This document shows, one piece after another, positions 47,933 through 58,731 of a stretch of DNA of 64,000 nt. This stretch comes from Saksenaea vasiformis B4078 (taxonomy: Eukaryota; Mucoromycota; Mucoromycetes; Mucorales; Saksenaeaceae). Under the pieces are notes generated by a model, which saw only the letters and a list, made by a program, of their open reading frames with translations, made no database searches and had not been told where the DNA came from. Location of the stretch: positions 1-64,000 of the forward strand of contig JNDT01002377.1 of assembly GCA_000697055.1 (NCBI GenBank), written 5' to 3'. The position numbers and the translations under genes were made by a program. Each line of letters opens with the position of its first letter. Positions within the stretch are counted from its first letter, which is position 1.

Positions 47933-49541
47933 GTATCCTGCAAATTGTCCGCCTGCAAATCCCCAGAACTCGGTACTTTATTGGTACAGGGTAAGACAGC
48001 AAGGATGCCATCCTTGTCTCATTGATCCTATCTATCATAGCCTTCTACAAATTGCTGGCGTATCCTTTGCCACGCTTCCCGCAGCGCAAGCCGTCGTAGC
48101 GAACATGTATAAAGGCATGTCTCACAAATAGGAATATAAGATATGTTGACGCCCAAGATCCTGTAGATGGAACATGCCCATCTCAGGTTTCACCAGATGG
48201 CACGACGACCTATCTTCCTTGTCCAGACGCTTTTGGATCCATTTTAGGCACACAGGTGACACAGATCCCTCCTAAAAAAAAAAAGGTTACTTACCTGTCC
48301 TTTTTCCAAAAGATGGTTTGTGCGGTCTTGACTATCATCATTAGTTTTCTACCTCCACGAATTATCCGCAACTTGTTTCCAAAAGTTGTTACTGGTGTTG
48401 TTTTGATCGTTATAGGGACGTCATTGATCGCATCGGGCATGAAGGTAAGAAAGAAAGAGAAAAAGCTCCCCACAAAAGTACATGACTTCATATTGAACAA
48501 TAGAACTGGATGGGCGGCGCTGGTCCATGTATGGAGCGTCCCGATTCTGGCGATTTCCAGTTATGTCCTAGTGTAAATGCGCCACATGCACAGGCTTGGG
48601 GAAATCCTGTCAATTTTGCTCTGGGATCATGCGTGTTTTTCATGATCATTGTCATCGAGATCTTCGGTTCAGTCTTTTTGAAGAATGTTTCTGTTGTTCT
48701 TGGTCTGTGTGTCGGATGTGTTGTGGCAGGGGCTCTGGGCATGTTCGATGCCTCAGGTATCGCGGCAGCACCTGTCGGCACGTTCTTGTGGGTGAAGACA
48801 TTTAAGCTGAATGTCTATGGACCGGCCATTATCCCCTTTTTGTTTGTCCAACTGGATATGGCAATTGAATGCCTGGGCGACCTCACTGCGGCTTGTGATC
48901 TGTCTGGACTGCCTATTCAAGGCAAAGCGTTTGAGGAGCGTTGTCAAGGCAGCCTTCTTGCAGACGGTCTTTCCGGAATCTTCAGCGCCTTGGCGACGAG
49001 TATGGGTGTTGTCACATTTAGTCAGAACAATGGAATCATTGCCGTCACCCGCTGTGCAAGCCGTGTGGCAGGACTTGTCTGCGCTGCTATTTTAATTGCT
49101 TGCGGTATCTTTGGCAAAATCTCTGCAGCGTTTCTGGCCATCCCTAGTCCGTTGATCGGCGGTATGACAGTATTTCTCTTTTCCTCCGTCGCGACCTCTG
49201 GTATTCGTATTCTCAGCTATCTCCAATGGACTCGCAGAGATCGTATTGTCGTTGCTGGATCCTTGTCCCTGGCACTCGGCGTAACCCTTGTTCCTAACTG
49301 GTTTTCGTACATCTTACCCACCTCCGACCATGCCGTCCTGCAGGGATTATACAACGCCATTGACATGGTGGTGAGCACAGGCTATATCATGGCCGGCATT
49401 ATGTCCATCCTACTCAATCTCATCCTACCTGCCGAAATGCCCACAAGTCCAAATATAGCAGCCATGGAAGTGAAGCAGACGTGGTCGGACGAAGATTTTG
49501 AGAAGCCTATTGTTCTTGTTGTTGATCAACCAAAACAATAA
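47261..49541 (+). CDS. Purine/xanthine-uric acid permease (NCS2/NAT family)
   Basis: Plasma-membrane symporter importing xanthine, uric acid or other purines with protons. Nine exons (47261-47433, 47485-47588, 47642-47760, 47821-47837, 47934-47990, 48041-48114, 48167-48255, 48313-48444, 48504-49541) give 600 residues, close to the ~575-580 of UapA/UapC. It contains the family signature SQNNGIIAVTRCASR, an upstream AVIGGIITPTIM helix, an extracellular DGTCPSQ...PCPDAFG loop and about 14 hydrophobic helices; N- and C-terminal tails are hydrophilic. Exon 4 is a 17-nt micro-exon, and its following intron contains a (CT)n tract. The sixth intron needs a GC donor (AAAG|GCATGT at 48115) to keep NMYK-DGTCP in frame. 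The start ATG 47261 follows the TATA element. Confidence 0.93.
47883..47928 (+). repeat. (CT)n microsatellite inside a permease intron
   Basis: 23 CT units lie just before the CATAG acceptor at 47929-47933, forming an extreme polypyrimidine tract for exon 5. Length variation here could affect splicing. Confidence 0.9.
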
Positions 49542-49653
49542 CTGTAATTCTTCCTTGTCATACATGTACATAAACGTCCTTAACTATTTACCGATACTAT
49601 TACCTTTGGCAAACACAACGATATATGTACAAAAAAAACAATATCTACTTTTT

Positions 49654-50646
49654 TTATTTTTTCTTGTCGTCTTTATCATTGGATTTCTTTTCACTGCCTA
49701 CCGCATTTTCGAAAAGACGTCTTGTGCTATCAATGACGAGGTGGAACGCATCTCCTCTTCTTACACTTTCCCAAAACCGACCAAAAAATGCAACTTGCGT
49801 CCCATCTTTCCATGAATTAACGTAACGGGTGGAAAGCTCTTGGATTGGTGCAAATGTCTTTTTGGCCAACTCTTTCCCTAGGGCGAAGCATCAGCAAAAG
49901 CACAGGTCACTGCTTTTTTTTTTTTTTTTACATAATCACATACCGTCTTCACCCGACCGACCAAACTTCTCTCCCAACTCGATTGTATAATAATCCGAGC
50001 TAAAGAAAAGAGGGACGTTAAGTTCTAGTTTCTTGTTGAATAGGCTTACCTATTCTTCTTTGTAATCATTTTTTCTATCATCTCCTTTTTGAGTATCACA
50101 GAATAAACGTGTTGAGCAGACTTCTTTACCTCCCATATGTTCCAAACATCGTGCGCGGGTAGTTGCTACAACCAACCAGCTACCGTAAAATGGATTCCAA
50201 CTATCGGTAACATTCAACTTCTCTTTCCGTGCTTGTCTTAATCTCTCGCATTCGCGCAAAAAGCAGACCATGCGACATTCAGATTGAAACTGGTCTTTCA
50301 GTGAATCACCTTTTGGTTGGACATTGGGTTTGCGGGTAGTGAGCACAAAGCATTTTTCTTTCCACAACGTTGTCTTTTCGCCCGTTTTTTCACCATTGAT
50401 AACGTCGTCTACATCAGCTGAACGAGATATATTGATAATGACTTGACTATCTTTTTTCTCAGGAGGACGATCGGGTGGAGGCTCTGCAGACCACCATGGT
50501 GATAGTAATTCTGACGAATCCTGATTCTGCGGATTTTGTGGTGGTGGTGTAACAGGATGAGGTGGTGGGAGTGGTGAAGATTCCTGATCATCGTCGGGTT
50601 TGGATGGTTTATTTTCGTCTGTCGGTTTATCGTTTTGTGGTGCCAT
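49654..50646 (-). CDS. Hypothetical protein, proline-rich N-terminus
   Basis: Modelled exons 50122-50646, 49944-50049 and 49654-49877 give 284 residues. Residues 1-65 are rich in Pro/Asp/Ser (PPPHPVTPPPQNPQ; PPPDRPPEKK), likely disordered. The rest looks folded: WKEKCFVLTTRKPN, ECRMVCFLRECERLRQARK, SWNPFYGSWLVVATTRARCLEHMG, LNVPLFFSSDYYTIELGEKFGRSGEDG and the C-terminal WKDGTQVAFFGRFWESVRRGDAFHLVID. I do not recognise the family. The donor of intron 1 (GTCTGC) is weak; it was chosen because the next exon is open only in that phase. An alternative is an acceptor at 50003 with a different upstream donor. Confidence 0.55.
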
Positions 50647-51555
50647 TTGAGTAAGGGAAAAAAAAAGGTTAGGATTTCCTTCGGACAGAAGGCAGTCTCT
50701 TGGACAGACGAGATCACCTGAACTCTTTGAATGCTAATGAACTTTTTTTTTTTGGATGTGTGGAGTCACTCGGCTGCCAATTCCCGCTTCGCCTCCGACA
50801 ATCCCGCATAAGCATAGGATGATGCATGCATGGCGCTTGATGTTATAATGGAATTTGGCATATAAACCTCCTCTTTATTTTTATTTTTATTTGCTATGCT
50901 TCCTCTCAAAAACAAGTAAGAAGGAGCAAAGTTCTATGACCTTCCTCGCTCAAGACAGCTAAACACCATTTCTCATTCATTTGGATAAAAAAAAGAGGGA
51001 CGCTAAAACCGATAAATCTGACAATGCAGCCCTAGAACCAAAACGTACATCCAGCTCACCTTGGACCAACCGCTCCATCTTCTGTAACTGTTTTATTTGG
51101 AAAAGTCCCAGCTTTTCTTTTGTCGGATAGAAAGAGGAGAAGAAAAGAGAGTTAGGACCTTCAGACATATGGTGCATGGCGTGGTAAATAATCGGAAAAT
51201 GGAGAGGGAAGCAATCAAAGGAAGAAGACGGCGGCTAGCAACGCTACGACGCACGCACGCAGACAGAGACTTGAACTTCTTGATACATGAGTTGTCGTGC
51301 AAAAGGTCATATCTTGACAACACCTCGATGCGGTGTCCACGATCAACCGCGACTTCTTTCACACAACGATACAGTCTAATAGAAAATAATACTGAGAAGA
51401 AGTTTGCTGCCATCCTCTTCCCTCAGATACTTTATTGTTTTCTTTACATCATCTGGGTCATTGAAGAGACCAGCATGGTCGATGCAACACAAGCGAACGT
51501 TCTTGGTACATGTAGACAGAAAATGGAACAGATCTGAACAATAAAAAAGGAGTTA
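50647..51555. other. Intergenic, no gene resolved
   Basis: Minus-strand frames at 50977-51177 and 51093-51413 are open but not recognised, and they do not join into a convincing model. T-rich tract at 50740-50755. Confidence 0.35.
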
Positions 51556-52244
51556 CAGTGCGCCCTCTCTAATTTCAAGTTCTCCGTTACCTGCAAAATG
51601 CTTGAAAATTCTGGGTTGTGATATCATAGAGGAGGTGTCATAAAGCCTTCTGAATATGAATTGAGCTATGTGGTGGATAAAGCTCTCGTTTGACACACTA
51701 AAACGCGATCCTAGTACCTTCCAAAATTGCTGGCGCAAGGCAGGTCTCATGGATAAAGCTGTTCATGGAGATAAAGCAACCTAGTGCTGGATGAACTTGT
51801 GATAGGCATGAATTATCACCTTCAGGTTATTGTGGACCGCAACGACGATATCCGATATCGAAAGTGTCTGCCGAGAAGAAGAGGATACTGTTTATCCAAG
51901 AACTGAATACAACGTATTCACTGATATGATGATGAGGTGACTGAAAATGACGACATACCTCCACCCGCGGAAGAGAAACGTTGCATTCCACTTAAAGATC
52001 AATTGTTTCGCATTGACACAATGATAGATTTTCTTGATGAGAAGGTATTACATCATATTTTGCAAAGGATTGATGGGATTAGAAAACCTTTGAGCACTAA
52101 ACCTCCCCCCGATAAGAGATTCAACCTCCTTTTCAGGCTTGAACCTGATATTATAGAGGATTTGAAAACCTACACTATGTTTTCTGGCGGTGGCCCCAGA
52201 ATTTCTTGAAAAAACGGAGTTTTGAAATTAGAGAGGTTCCACTG
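51556..52244. mobile_element. Pogo/Tigger-like DNA transposon, internally deleted
   Basis: A 689 bp element with terminal inverted repeats of ~32 bp. The left end starts CAGTGCGCCCTCTCTAATTT; the right end, reverse-complemented, starts CAGTGGAACCTCTCTAATTT. Both are flanked by TA (51554-51555 and 52245-52246), the target duplication of Tc1/mariner/pogo elements, and the CAGT(G)GAACCTCT end is typical of pogo-type elements. An internal plus-strand frame 51937-52209 (PLKDQLFRIDTMIDFLDEKV) resembles the helical C-terminus of pogo transposases. The catalytic DDE domain and DNA-binding domain are absent, so the copy needs a helper. Confidence 0.85.
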
Positions 52245-52281
52245 TAACAGGAATTAATCCAGTGTCTGTGCTAAAACTTGC

Positions 52282-52408
52282 AATAATCTGTAGGCGGAGC
52301 TAATGCGTCTTGTAAATATCTGCGGAAAATCTTGTAGTAATCTTACAGTAGTCTGTAGACAGATCTAACGCATCTCGTAAGTATCTTTGACAAATCTTAG
52401 TAAAAATC
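52282..52408 (+). repeat. Two ~64 bp tandem units next to the pogo element
   Basis: Unit 1 reads (A)ATAATCTGTAGGCGGAGCTA then ATGCGTCTTGTAAATATCT; unit 2 reads AGTAGTCTGTAGACAGATCTA then ACGCATCTCGTAAGTATCT. About 75% identical by eye. No known role. Confidence 0.6.
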
Positions 52409-53643
52409 TTGGAGAAATCTAAAATCAAAGGTAATGAAATCCAAGATTCCTTAGCCAAGCTTTGCCAAAGATTTGTGATATATTTATCCGAGATATTTTC
52501 CCGTAGTGGTTATCCATATGATGCAAAATGACAATCAACGTCCTCGCGAATTTCAATGGCTATAGAATACTTAATGTAGAAGACAGCAATATTTTCCATG
52601 GACAGTAACATTTTGTACCCGCAACTTGTTATTAGAAGATATATTGAAAGATACGGGATCAGAAATGATTGTTACTGGACTATCCAAAACCAGTACACGA
52701 AAACGCGCGGAAACGTTGCCATTGCGACCCATTATTTCCAAATAGATACAACAAAGCACCTGATTCTAAAAGGACAGCAATTCACCTCAAGATTACAAAA
52801 TGCAGTAAATTGTCGTTGACGAAAAATCAGGTACTTTTCGGTTTTATTTGAAAATAGTCTGTCACTTCTCGCCGCAGCGATAAAAAGCAAGAGAACGTGT
52901 CCAAAAAGAAAAATTAGCCTCAGAGAGGAATAGATTACTTTCGAAAAGAAATGTTCTTGTTCGCCTCGTAGTTGTTCATTGGACAGGGGATCCTTTGAGA
53001 CTGCTCTTTATTTCGCCTGCTCGACTCATGGAGATCTGTAAGTCGCTTTCATCTCCCAGCAAATTCAGTCAGTTCGAGTTGGAACTATTTTTGCCAATTG
53101 CTCTTCCTCCATATCGCTTTGCACTTCATAATTCCACAATATACGGAGTGATAATGAATCCATTTGTCCAGAATACCTGTTATGATATCCAACACGCTTG
53201 GGAAAGGTTTCAGAGACTCTAGCGACACTTATGTGGCTGCATGTTGCTCCAATCTGAATTTCATTCATCGGGGATATCACGGTTGTAAGAGACAGATATT
53301 ATGATCGAAGATATTTCGCTATCAATTTTGATTGACATAGGATATACTGATTTTCAACCATCGCTGTAAGCGTAACCATATTCCTGCTGGTCGAAAATGA
53401 CATGTCTTCTGTACGAGCTTTCTTGAATTGGTGCTTTCCCTGAAACACTTTATGGAGTTCTTTTTTCTTTTTATTGATGTACCCATTACCGAGTCTATAA
53501 GTAATGATACATGCAGTATATGAAATATAGAAATGCATAGCCTTCCATACGATAATCTAAATCATGGATTGCATGCTGTATACACAAATCGATATGGACA
53601 TGAAGATACGACGTCGATCCGAGAATTACTTTTTTCTGTCTTT
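52409..53643. other. Intergenic, no feature recognised
   Basis: Scattered short frames only (52598-52819 plus, 52995-53222 plus, 53299-53538 minus). None has a recognised motif. Confidence 0.35.
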
Positions 53644-54028
53644 TTACTGTGGCGAGGTGAACTTTTTCGCAGCTTCTTTCATCCATGGCTTTGGTGATTC
53701 GGGCATGAGATTAGCCTATTGTAGCATACCTTCGTCAGCACACTTTCAATTCTGCATCGATCGTCTCTCGCCATTAGAAAGACATCCTCACCTTTACAAG
53801 GAGCTTTTCAACTGTTTCCGTAGGTTGTGCTCCCACTGTCAGCCAGTACTTTGCACGTTCGAAATCAAGCTTCACTAATTTGTTGCCGGCATCGTCAGGA
53901 ATGGGGTTATAGGCACCAATGTTTTCTATTGGCTTGGCATTGCGTCCTGTACGTGCATTCGCAACGACGATTTGATAATAAGGAAGGTTTCGACGACCGT
54001 GCCGAGCAAGGCGAATGCGTACAACCAT
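53644..54028 (-). CDS. MRPS16: Mitochondrial ribosomal protein bS16m
   Basis: Small-subunit mitochondrial ribosome protein bound near the 5' domain of the rRNA. Exons 53792-54028 and 53644-53715 give 102 residues. The start [22 protein letters not shown] is the family signature, then [38 protein letters not shown]. Reading through the intron would end with VRMSF; splicing instead continues [11 protein letters not shown], which matches the position where homologues have the AGL(I/L)P tail, so the two-exon form is preferred. No cleavable presequence is apparent, as is common for S16. Confidence 0.93.
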
Positions 54029-54579
54029 GTTGTGTTGTTTGGTGTGCGGGGTTCTCTTTGTTTACCGGTAGGTGAGAGGCCTTTCAGAAGCGTGAAAGGT
54101 GTGACTTTGAACTGAAGTTGAACTTCCGCCAATCGATTGGAAGCATTGCCCACCAATGTCTCGATGAGATGTCAGAACCGTCAGTTTGACCACCCTCAGT
54201 AACGCGCAAACTTACAGACATTCACTAACACAACAGCAGAAAAGTGTTGTCCCGATTCTTTTTTGCTCCAGCTAAGTAGATCACCGATTTGACGAAGCCT
54301 ATGAGGTGGCGATGCCTGGTCGTTTTGCGCACCCACCCCTTTTCTCCTCATCTTTGCATGAATGTGCTCTCTGCAGAGATTCATAAAAGGAATGATCATA
54401 GTTCTAGCAAAAACAGTTTGATTGGGATAGTGACTAAGGTGGTACCTGTACCTAATTTGGTATATGAATGCTGTACAAACTGTTTTTTGTTACTATGCAT
54501 TATCGTGTGTTATACTGCATGTCTAGATTTCTGCGTAATGGCGTACAAAATAACTAAACAAACAAAAATATTATCCTCC
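54029..54579. other. Intergenic between S16m and the acetyltransferase
   Basis: Contains the S16m promoter. A minus-strand frame 54196-54399 is open but has no recognised motif and no clear start. Confidence 0.35.
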
Positions 54580-55101
54580 TTATTGCTGAATGCCATCATA
54601 GAATGCTTTGTCGTATACAACTAGTCCAGAGATTCCCTTTAAGCCATCAGGTACCAACTCTAGAGCCCTAAACACACCATCAGGTGCCTTAAAGGGTGAT
54701 TGGATCTGCCACTGACTAGCAGGTACAAATCCATATCGAGAATAATAGTTTTCGTGACCCAAAACGATAACTGACTTGTACCCTAATTCACGCGCTTTTT
54801 CTAGACCAGCCTTGATCAACTTTCCTCCAACTCCTTTTCCTTGATAATCCGAGTGTACACTCAATGGTGCCAGCGCCAAACTCAAATGTTCGCCACCAAT
54901 GGTAAGTTTAGAGAAAAGAATATAGCCAGCAATAACGTCGTCAACAGTGGCTACAAGGGATAGTTGAGGAATGAATGCATCGGAACCTCGGAGAGCATTC
55001 ACCAAGTTTGCTTCGTCTCCCTTCCCAAAGGCATTGTAATTGACATGGTAAACGCGGTCGTAATCATCCGGAGATTCTTCTCTGATAATTACAGAATCCA
55101 T
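54580..55101 (-). CDS. GNAT-family N-acetyltransferase (YhbS-like)
   Basis: Single-exon gene of 173 residues. The acetyl-CoA site is DYQGKGVGGKLIKAGLEKAR (Q-x-x-G-x-G form), preceded by the LSLALAPLSVHSDY strand and followed by VIVLGHENYYSRYGFVPAS, which is characteristic of the YhbS group of bacterial-type acetyltransferases. ATG 55101 (MDSVIIREESPDDY) starts exactly at the family's first strand; the open frame extends upstream but without another ATG. Acceptor unknown: family members have been reported to act on proteins, tRNA-linked substrates or small amines. A single exon and bacterial resemblance would be compatible with old transfer, but this is not shown. Confidence 0.9.
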   Translation of the reverse strand: MDSVIIREESPDDYDRVYHVNYNAFGKGDEANLVNALRGSDAFIPQLSLVATVDDVIAGYILFSKLTIGGEHLSLALAPLSVHSDYQGKGVGGKLIKAGLEKARELGYKSVIVLGHENYYSRYGFVPASQWQIQSPFKAPDGVFRALELVPDGLKGISGLVVYDKAFYDGIQQ

Positions 55102-55881
55102 CACGGTAGAGCTCGAAAAAAGAAAACTAGAAGAAAAGAATGAAGAGGCGCAGCAAGCAGCAAGCAGCTTTGTATGCTGCAACAGTTTTTAAACCACGAT
55201 CGATTTGATGCCAACCGAACGGGAATACGCACTCGATGAACGTAAAATCTAAGATCACATCAATACTTTGCTGTAGATGAAACAAGACGAAACTTGGCAA
55301 CGTCTTACTTTGCTGATGAATTTAATCCCATTTGTCAGAATGTCAAACGATGGATACGTGCCTTGTACGTCATATAATACAAATAAGAAGCAGGAAGACC
55401 AGTTAGTTACAGAATTGCGATCATGGCTATCTTTCCAATACAAAAAATGACCAAGGATATTATTTATGCCACCTTACATAGTCTACATTTAAGATGAGTG
55501 GGGTAGGATCCTCATGTACTCATCTTTGATTGGTAATGACCATGCCATGTTGAAAGCTGAAAATTTCTTCTATTTTCGGAGGATCCTGCCGCCCGCTCTG
55601 CCCGCCCATTAGCACCGTTTTCCGAGAATTTAACCTGCTATTCTTCTTCTGATCCTTTTCCCCTCTTCATATAATCTTCTAGAGAATGATAACTGTCTTT
55701 ATATCTATTCCTTTTCTTTAAGGAGAGACATACATCCTTGGATATGAGCAGACAAAAGAAGAAAAACTGAAAATTACATACATCTCTCTCGGAGATTTTT
55801 TCCTTCTTCGTTATAGCATCAGTGAATGGCGTAAAAGGCACTCTGGTTCATCTGCAGGGCCTTTTTTTTTTTTGTATAAGG
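55102..55881. other. Intergenic, low-complexity
   Basis: Promoter of the acetyltransferase and unassigned DNA. T-run at 55861-55873. Minus-strand frame 55638-55841 is low-complexity. No gene resolved. Confidence 0.35.
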
Positions 55882-56261
55882 TTACATGTTATGCTTCCTA
55901 CAAATTCGTGTTCTTGGTGCGGGACCTTTATGCGGTAAATAAAAATCCGGTCCATTCACCAACTTATTGCTCTACACGTGCGGAAAATGATTGGCTCTCC
56001 ACAATTTGGGATCAAGTTCTATTTCTCTGAATTCTTTTACCTGAGTCCAACCTCTATATAGATAAAACCCTTTTTCTCGCTCAGCTTATGTTCCGGATTC
56101 TTCTTTTTCCATTGGTTATACCATCCCTTTTGTCGGTGAGCGGACGAATTAAATCCGATAGTTTTGCCACACGTGAGCTCGTGTGATGTATTGCAGACCC
56201 AATCAAGGCTAGTCGGATATAACAAATCGGGTGAATAACCTTTGTACCTTTTCAACCGGAG
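55882..56261 (-). pseudogene. Unidentified broken gene
   Basis: Protein-like stretches occur in two frames on the minus strand. Frame one: YSPDLLYPTSLDWVCN, KTIGFNSSAHRQKGWYNQW, KKNPEHKLSEKKG. A shift at the A/G/T run near 56060-56070 leads to frame two: GFYLYRGWTQVKEF, REIELDPKLWRANHFPHV, one TAG, then LVNGPDFYLPHKGPAPR to the stop at 55882. One inserted base and one nonsense change would explain the pattern. The family is not recognised, and no upstream start was found. An unrecognised intron could also explain part of it. Confidence 0.35.
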
Positions 56262-56321
56262 CTTGTTTCTATCAATGTGCCTTTACAAAGAAAAAACTTT
56301 TTTAGCTCAGATGTCAATTAC

Positions 56322-56327
56322 TATAAA
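56322..56327 (+). promoter_or_regulatory. TATA box of the SPX transporter gene
   Basis: TATAAA, 63 bp before the ATG at 56385, followed by a pyrimidine-rich leader (56340-56380), an arrangement common in highly expressed fungal genes. Confidence 0.5.
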
Positions 56328-56384
56328 ACTCATCGGATTTGGTCTATTTTTCCCTTTACTGCTTTTTTTTTTCCTCCTTATACC

Positions 56385-58731
56385 ATGAAATTTTCCCATT
56401 CTTTACAATTTAATGCAGTACCTGATTGGATCGATAAATATGTTGCGTAAGTTCATATAAACCAATAATGATATAAAAAGTGCTAATAAAATGGGGCTTT
56501 TCTTTAGGTACGATCATCTCAAAAAATTAATATTTCAACTCGAGAAAGAACGCGTGGATGCTGCAAATCAAAAGGGTGATCCTGAAAAAGCCGTCACCTC
56601 TAATAGCAGTGTCTTTCTGAATGAGTTGGATATGCAACTTGAAAAGGTTTTCGACTTTTATACACAAAAAGAACTGGAGTTATACAGTCGAATTGATGAG
56701 CTGGAAGCTGCTCTATCAACATGTCAGAACGATGCAACTCAGCTGAATAGTCCGCTCGAACGTCTGGATTCTACGCTTCATTTACCAGAAACACAGTCCA
56801 TCGATAAAGAAAAACTGGCAATTAAAAGGAAAATGTCCATGGAGTCTCGTTTTACAAGTCACTCAGAAGGTCCAGAACCCGATGTTGAAGCGCTTATGGA
56901 TTTGCGATCCCAACTCATCTCTCTCTATGTCTCTCTATCTGAACTGGAATCCTATGTTGAGTTGAACCGGAGTGCATTCCAGAAGATCCTTAAGAAACAC
57001 GACAAGGTCCTCGAAGGCGATCTTCAACAGCAATACCTTAAAAAGATGGTCCTTGACTCGCGTCCCTTCATGCCTCAAACAATGGAGGTATTGCGTGGTC
57101 AGATCGAACGCGTCGAACGTATCTATGCCGACACCTTCTGTAACGGCAATGTCGCGCTTGCTGTTCGTCAGATGAAATCCCATTTGCGTGATCAGATTAC
57201 CTACGGACGTAATACCGTGTGGAAAGAACTGATTCGTCAAGAACGCCAGACATTGGATGCTCACGTAAAAGAACCCAAACCAGCCAAGACCTACAAGATA
57301 CCATTGACAAACGCCAGAATCAAATCCAGTCTGTTGCGCGAGATCCTTTGTTTCCTACTTGCTCTGGTCGTTTTCATCATTCTCCTGAATGTGGATATCT
57401 TCAATGACCGCCACGAAAACTACTGCTTTGCTCTACTCATTTTCGCTGCCATTATGTGGGCCACCGAAGCTGTTCCTCTCTATGCTACCTCTCTCCTGAT
57501 CCCTTTCTTGATTGTTCCGCTTGGTATCATGCGCAATGCGGACGGAACTCAGATGGCTGCCAAGGCAGCAGCAAAGGCGGTCTTTGGTTCCATGTTTAGC
57601 GGTACAATCATGATGCTTCTCGGCGGTTTTGCAATTGCAGCTGCGTTGTCCAAATACGGTATCGCCAAGGCCTTCGCCTCACACGTTCTTTCGCGCGCCG
57701 GTACACGGCCTCGGTGGGTCCTCCTGGCCATTATGTCCGTTGCCTGCTTCTTGTGCATGTGGATTTCCAACGTCGCCACTCCCGTCCTCTGTTTCTCTTT
57801 GATAAATCCTATCCTGCGCACCCTACCTGACAATTCTCCCGTGGCCCCCTGTCTCATTCTCGGTATTGCCCTTGCAAGCTGTATCGGTGGTATGACCTCT
57901 CCCATTTCTTCGCCTCAGAACATTGTCACCCTTCAATACATGAACCCTAACCCAGGCTGGGGTATTTGGTTTGGCGCCGCATTACCTATTTCGATCTTGT
58001 GTATCTTTGTGTGCTGGGGTATCCTCCTCTTGGTCTACCGCCCCGACCGTGCAAGCCCTCATCTGAACAAGATCAAGCCTACCAAGGGAAGCATCACCTG
58101 GACGCAGGTCTACGTTATGCTTATTACCATTGCCACGATCGCCTTGTGGTGCGCCGAAACAAGTATGGAAGAACACATCGGTGACACAGGCATCATCGCT
58201 GCCATCCCTCTTTTCATGTTCTTCGGTACCAGCATCCTCGGCAAAGACGACTTGCACGCCTTCCTCTGGTCTGTGGTTGTCCTTGCTCAAGGTGGTATGG
58301 CTCTCGGAAATGCGGTCACCTCCTCCGGCCTGCTTCAGGATATCGCACTCCGTATCAAGGACGGTGTACAAGATCTGGAACCCATTGCCATTCTTTGTAT
58401 CTTTGCTTTCCTTCTCTTGGTTTTCTCCACCTTTGTGTCGCACACAGTGGCTGCTCTCATCATTGTTCCTATTGTCCAACAAGTAGGCGAACAACTGCCA
58501 ACACCTCATCCCAATTTGTTGGTCATGGGTGCCGGTCTTGCTTGCTCAGCCGGTATGGGACTTCCTGTCTCTGGCTATCCGAACATGTCAGCCGTCATGT
58601 TAGAAAGCCCGACCGGCAAGCCCTATCTTACTACCCGAGACTTTCTCATTGTCGGTGTTCCTACCAGCATCGTTTGTACTATACTCATTTTTACCCTCGG
58701 TTATGGCATTATGTCTGGTGTTGGTTACTAG
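56385..58731 (+). CDS. SPX-domain low-affinity phosphate transporter (Pho87/90/91 type)
   Basis: Imports or redistributes inorganic phosphate; the SPX domain senses inositol pyrophosphates and throttles transport. Exons 56385-56446 and 56508-58731 give 761 residues. The N-terminal SPX domain has MKFSHSLQFNAVPDWIDKYV, YDHLKKLIFQLE (across the intron), FLNELDMQLEKVFDFY and LNRSAFQKILKKHDKVL. The C-terminal ~450 residues are an SLC13/DASS transporter of ~12 helices with ATEAVPLYATSLLIPFLIVPLG, MWISNVATPVLC, GGMTSPISSPQNI and GLPVSGYPNMSAVM, the paired substrate-binding hairpins. The real start lies in the small first exon. Yeast homologues sit in the plasma membrane (Pho87/90) or vacuole (Pho91); which applies is not decided. 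Confidence 0.93.

Noticed and set aside
51093..51413. Minus-strand frame beginning MAANFFSVLFSIRLYR
   Set aside because: Looked like a short mitochondrial protein, but no family was recognised and downstream splice joins were not convincing.
54196..54399. 67-codon minus-strand frame between S16m and the acetyltransferase
   Set aside because: No motif, no neighbouring exons with matching phase, and it overlaps the expected S16m promoter.
57982..58509. 175-codon minus-strand frame
   Set aside because: Antisense to the transmembrane part of the SPX transporter; composition is that of a shadow frame.
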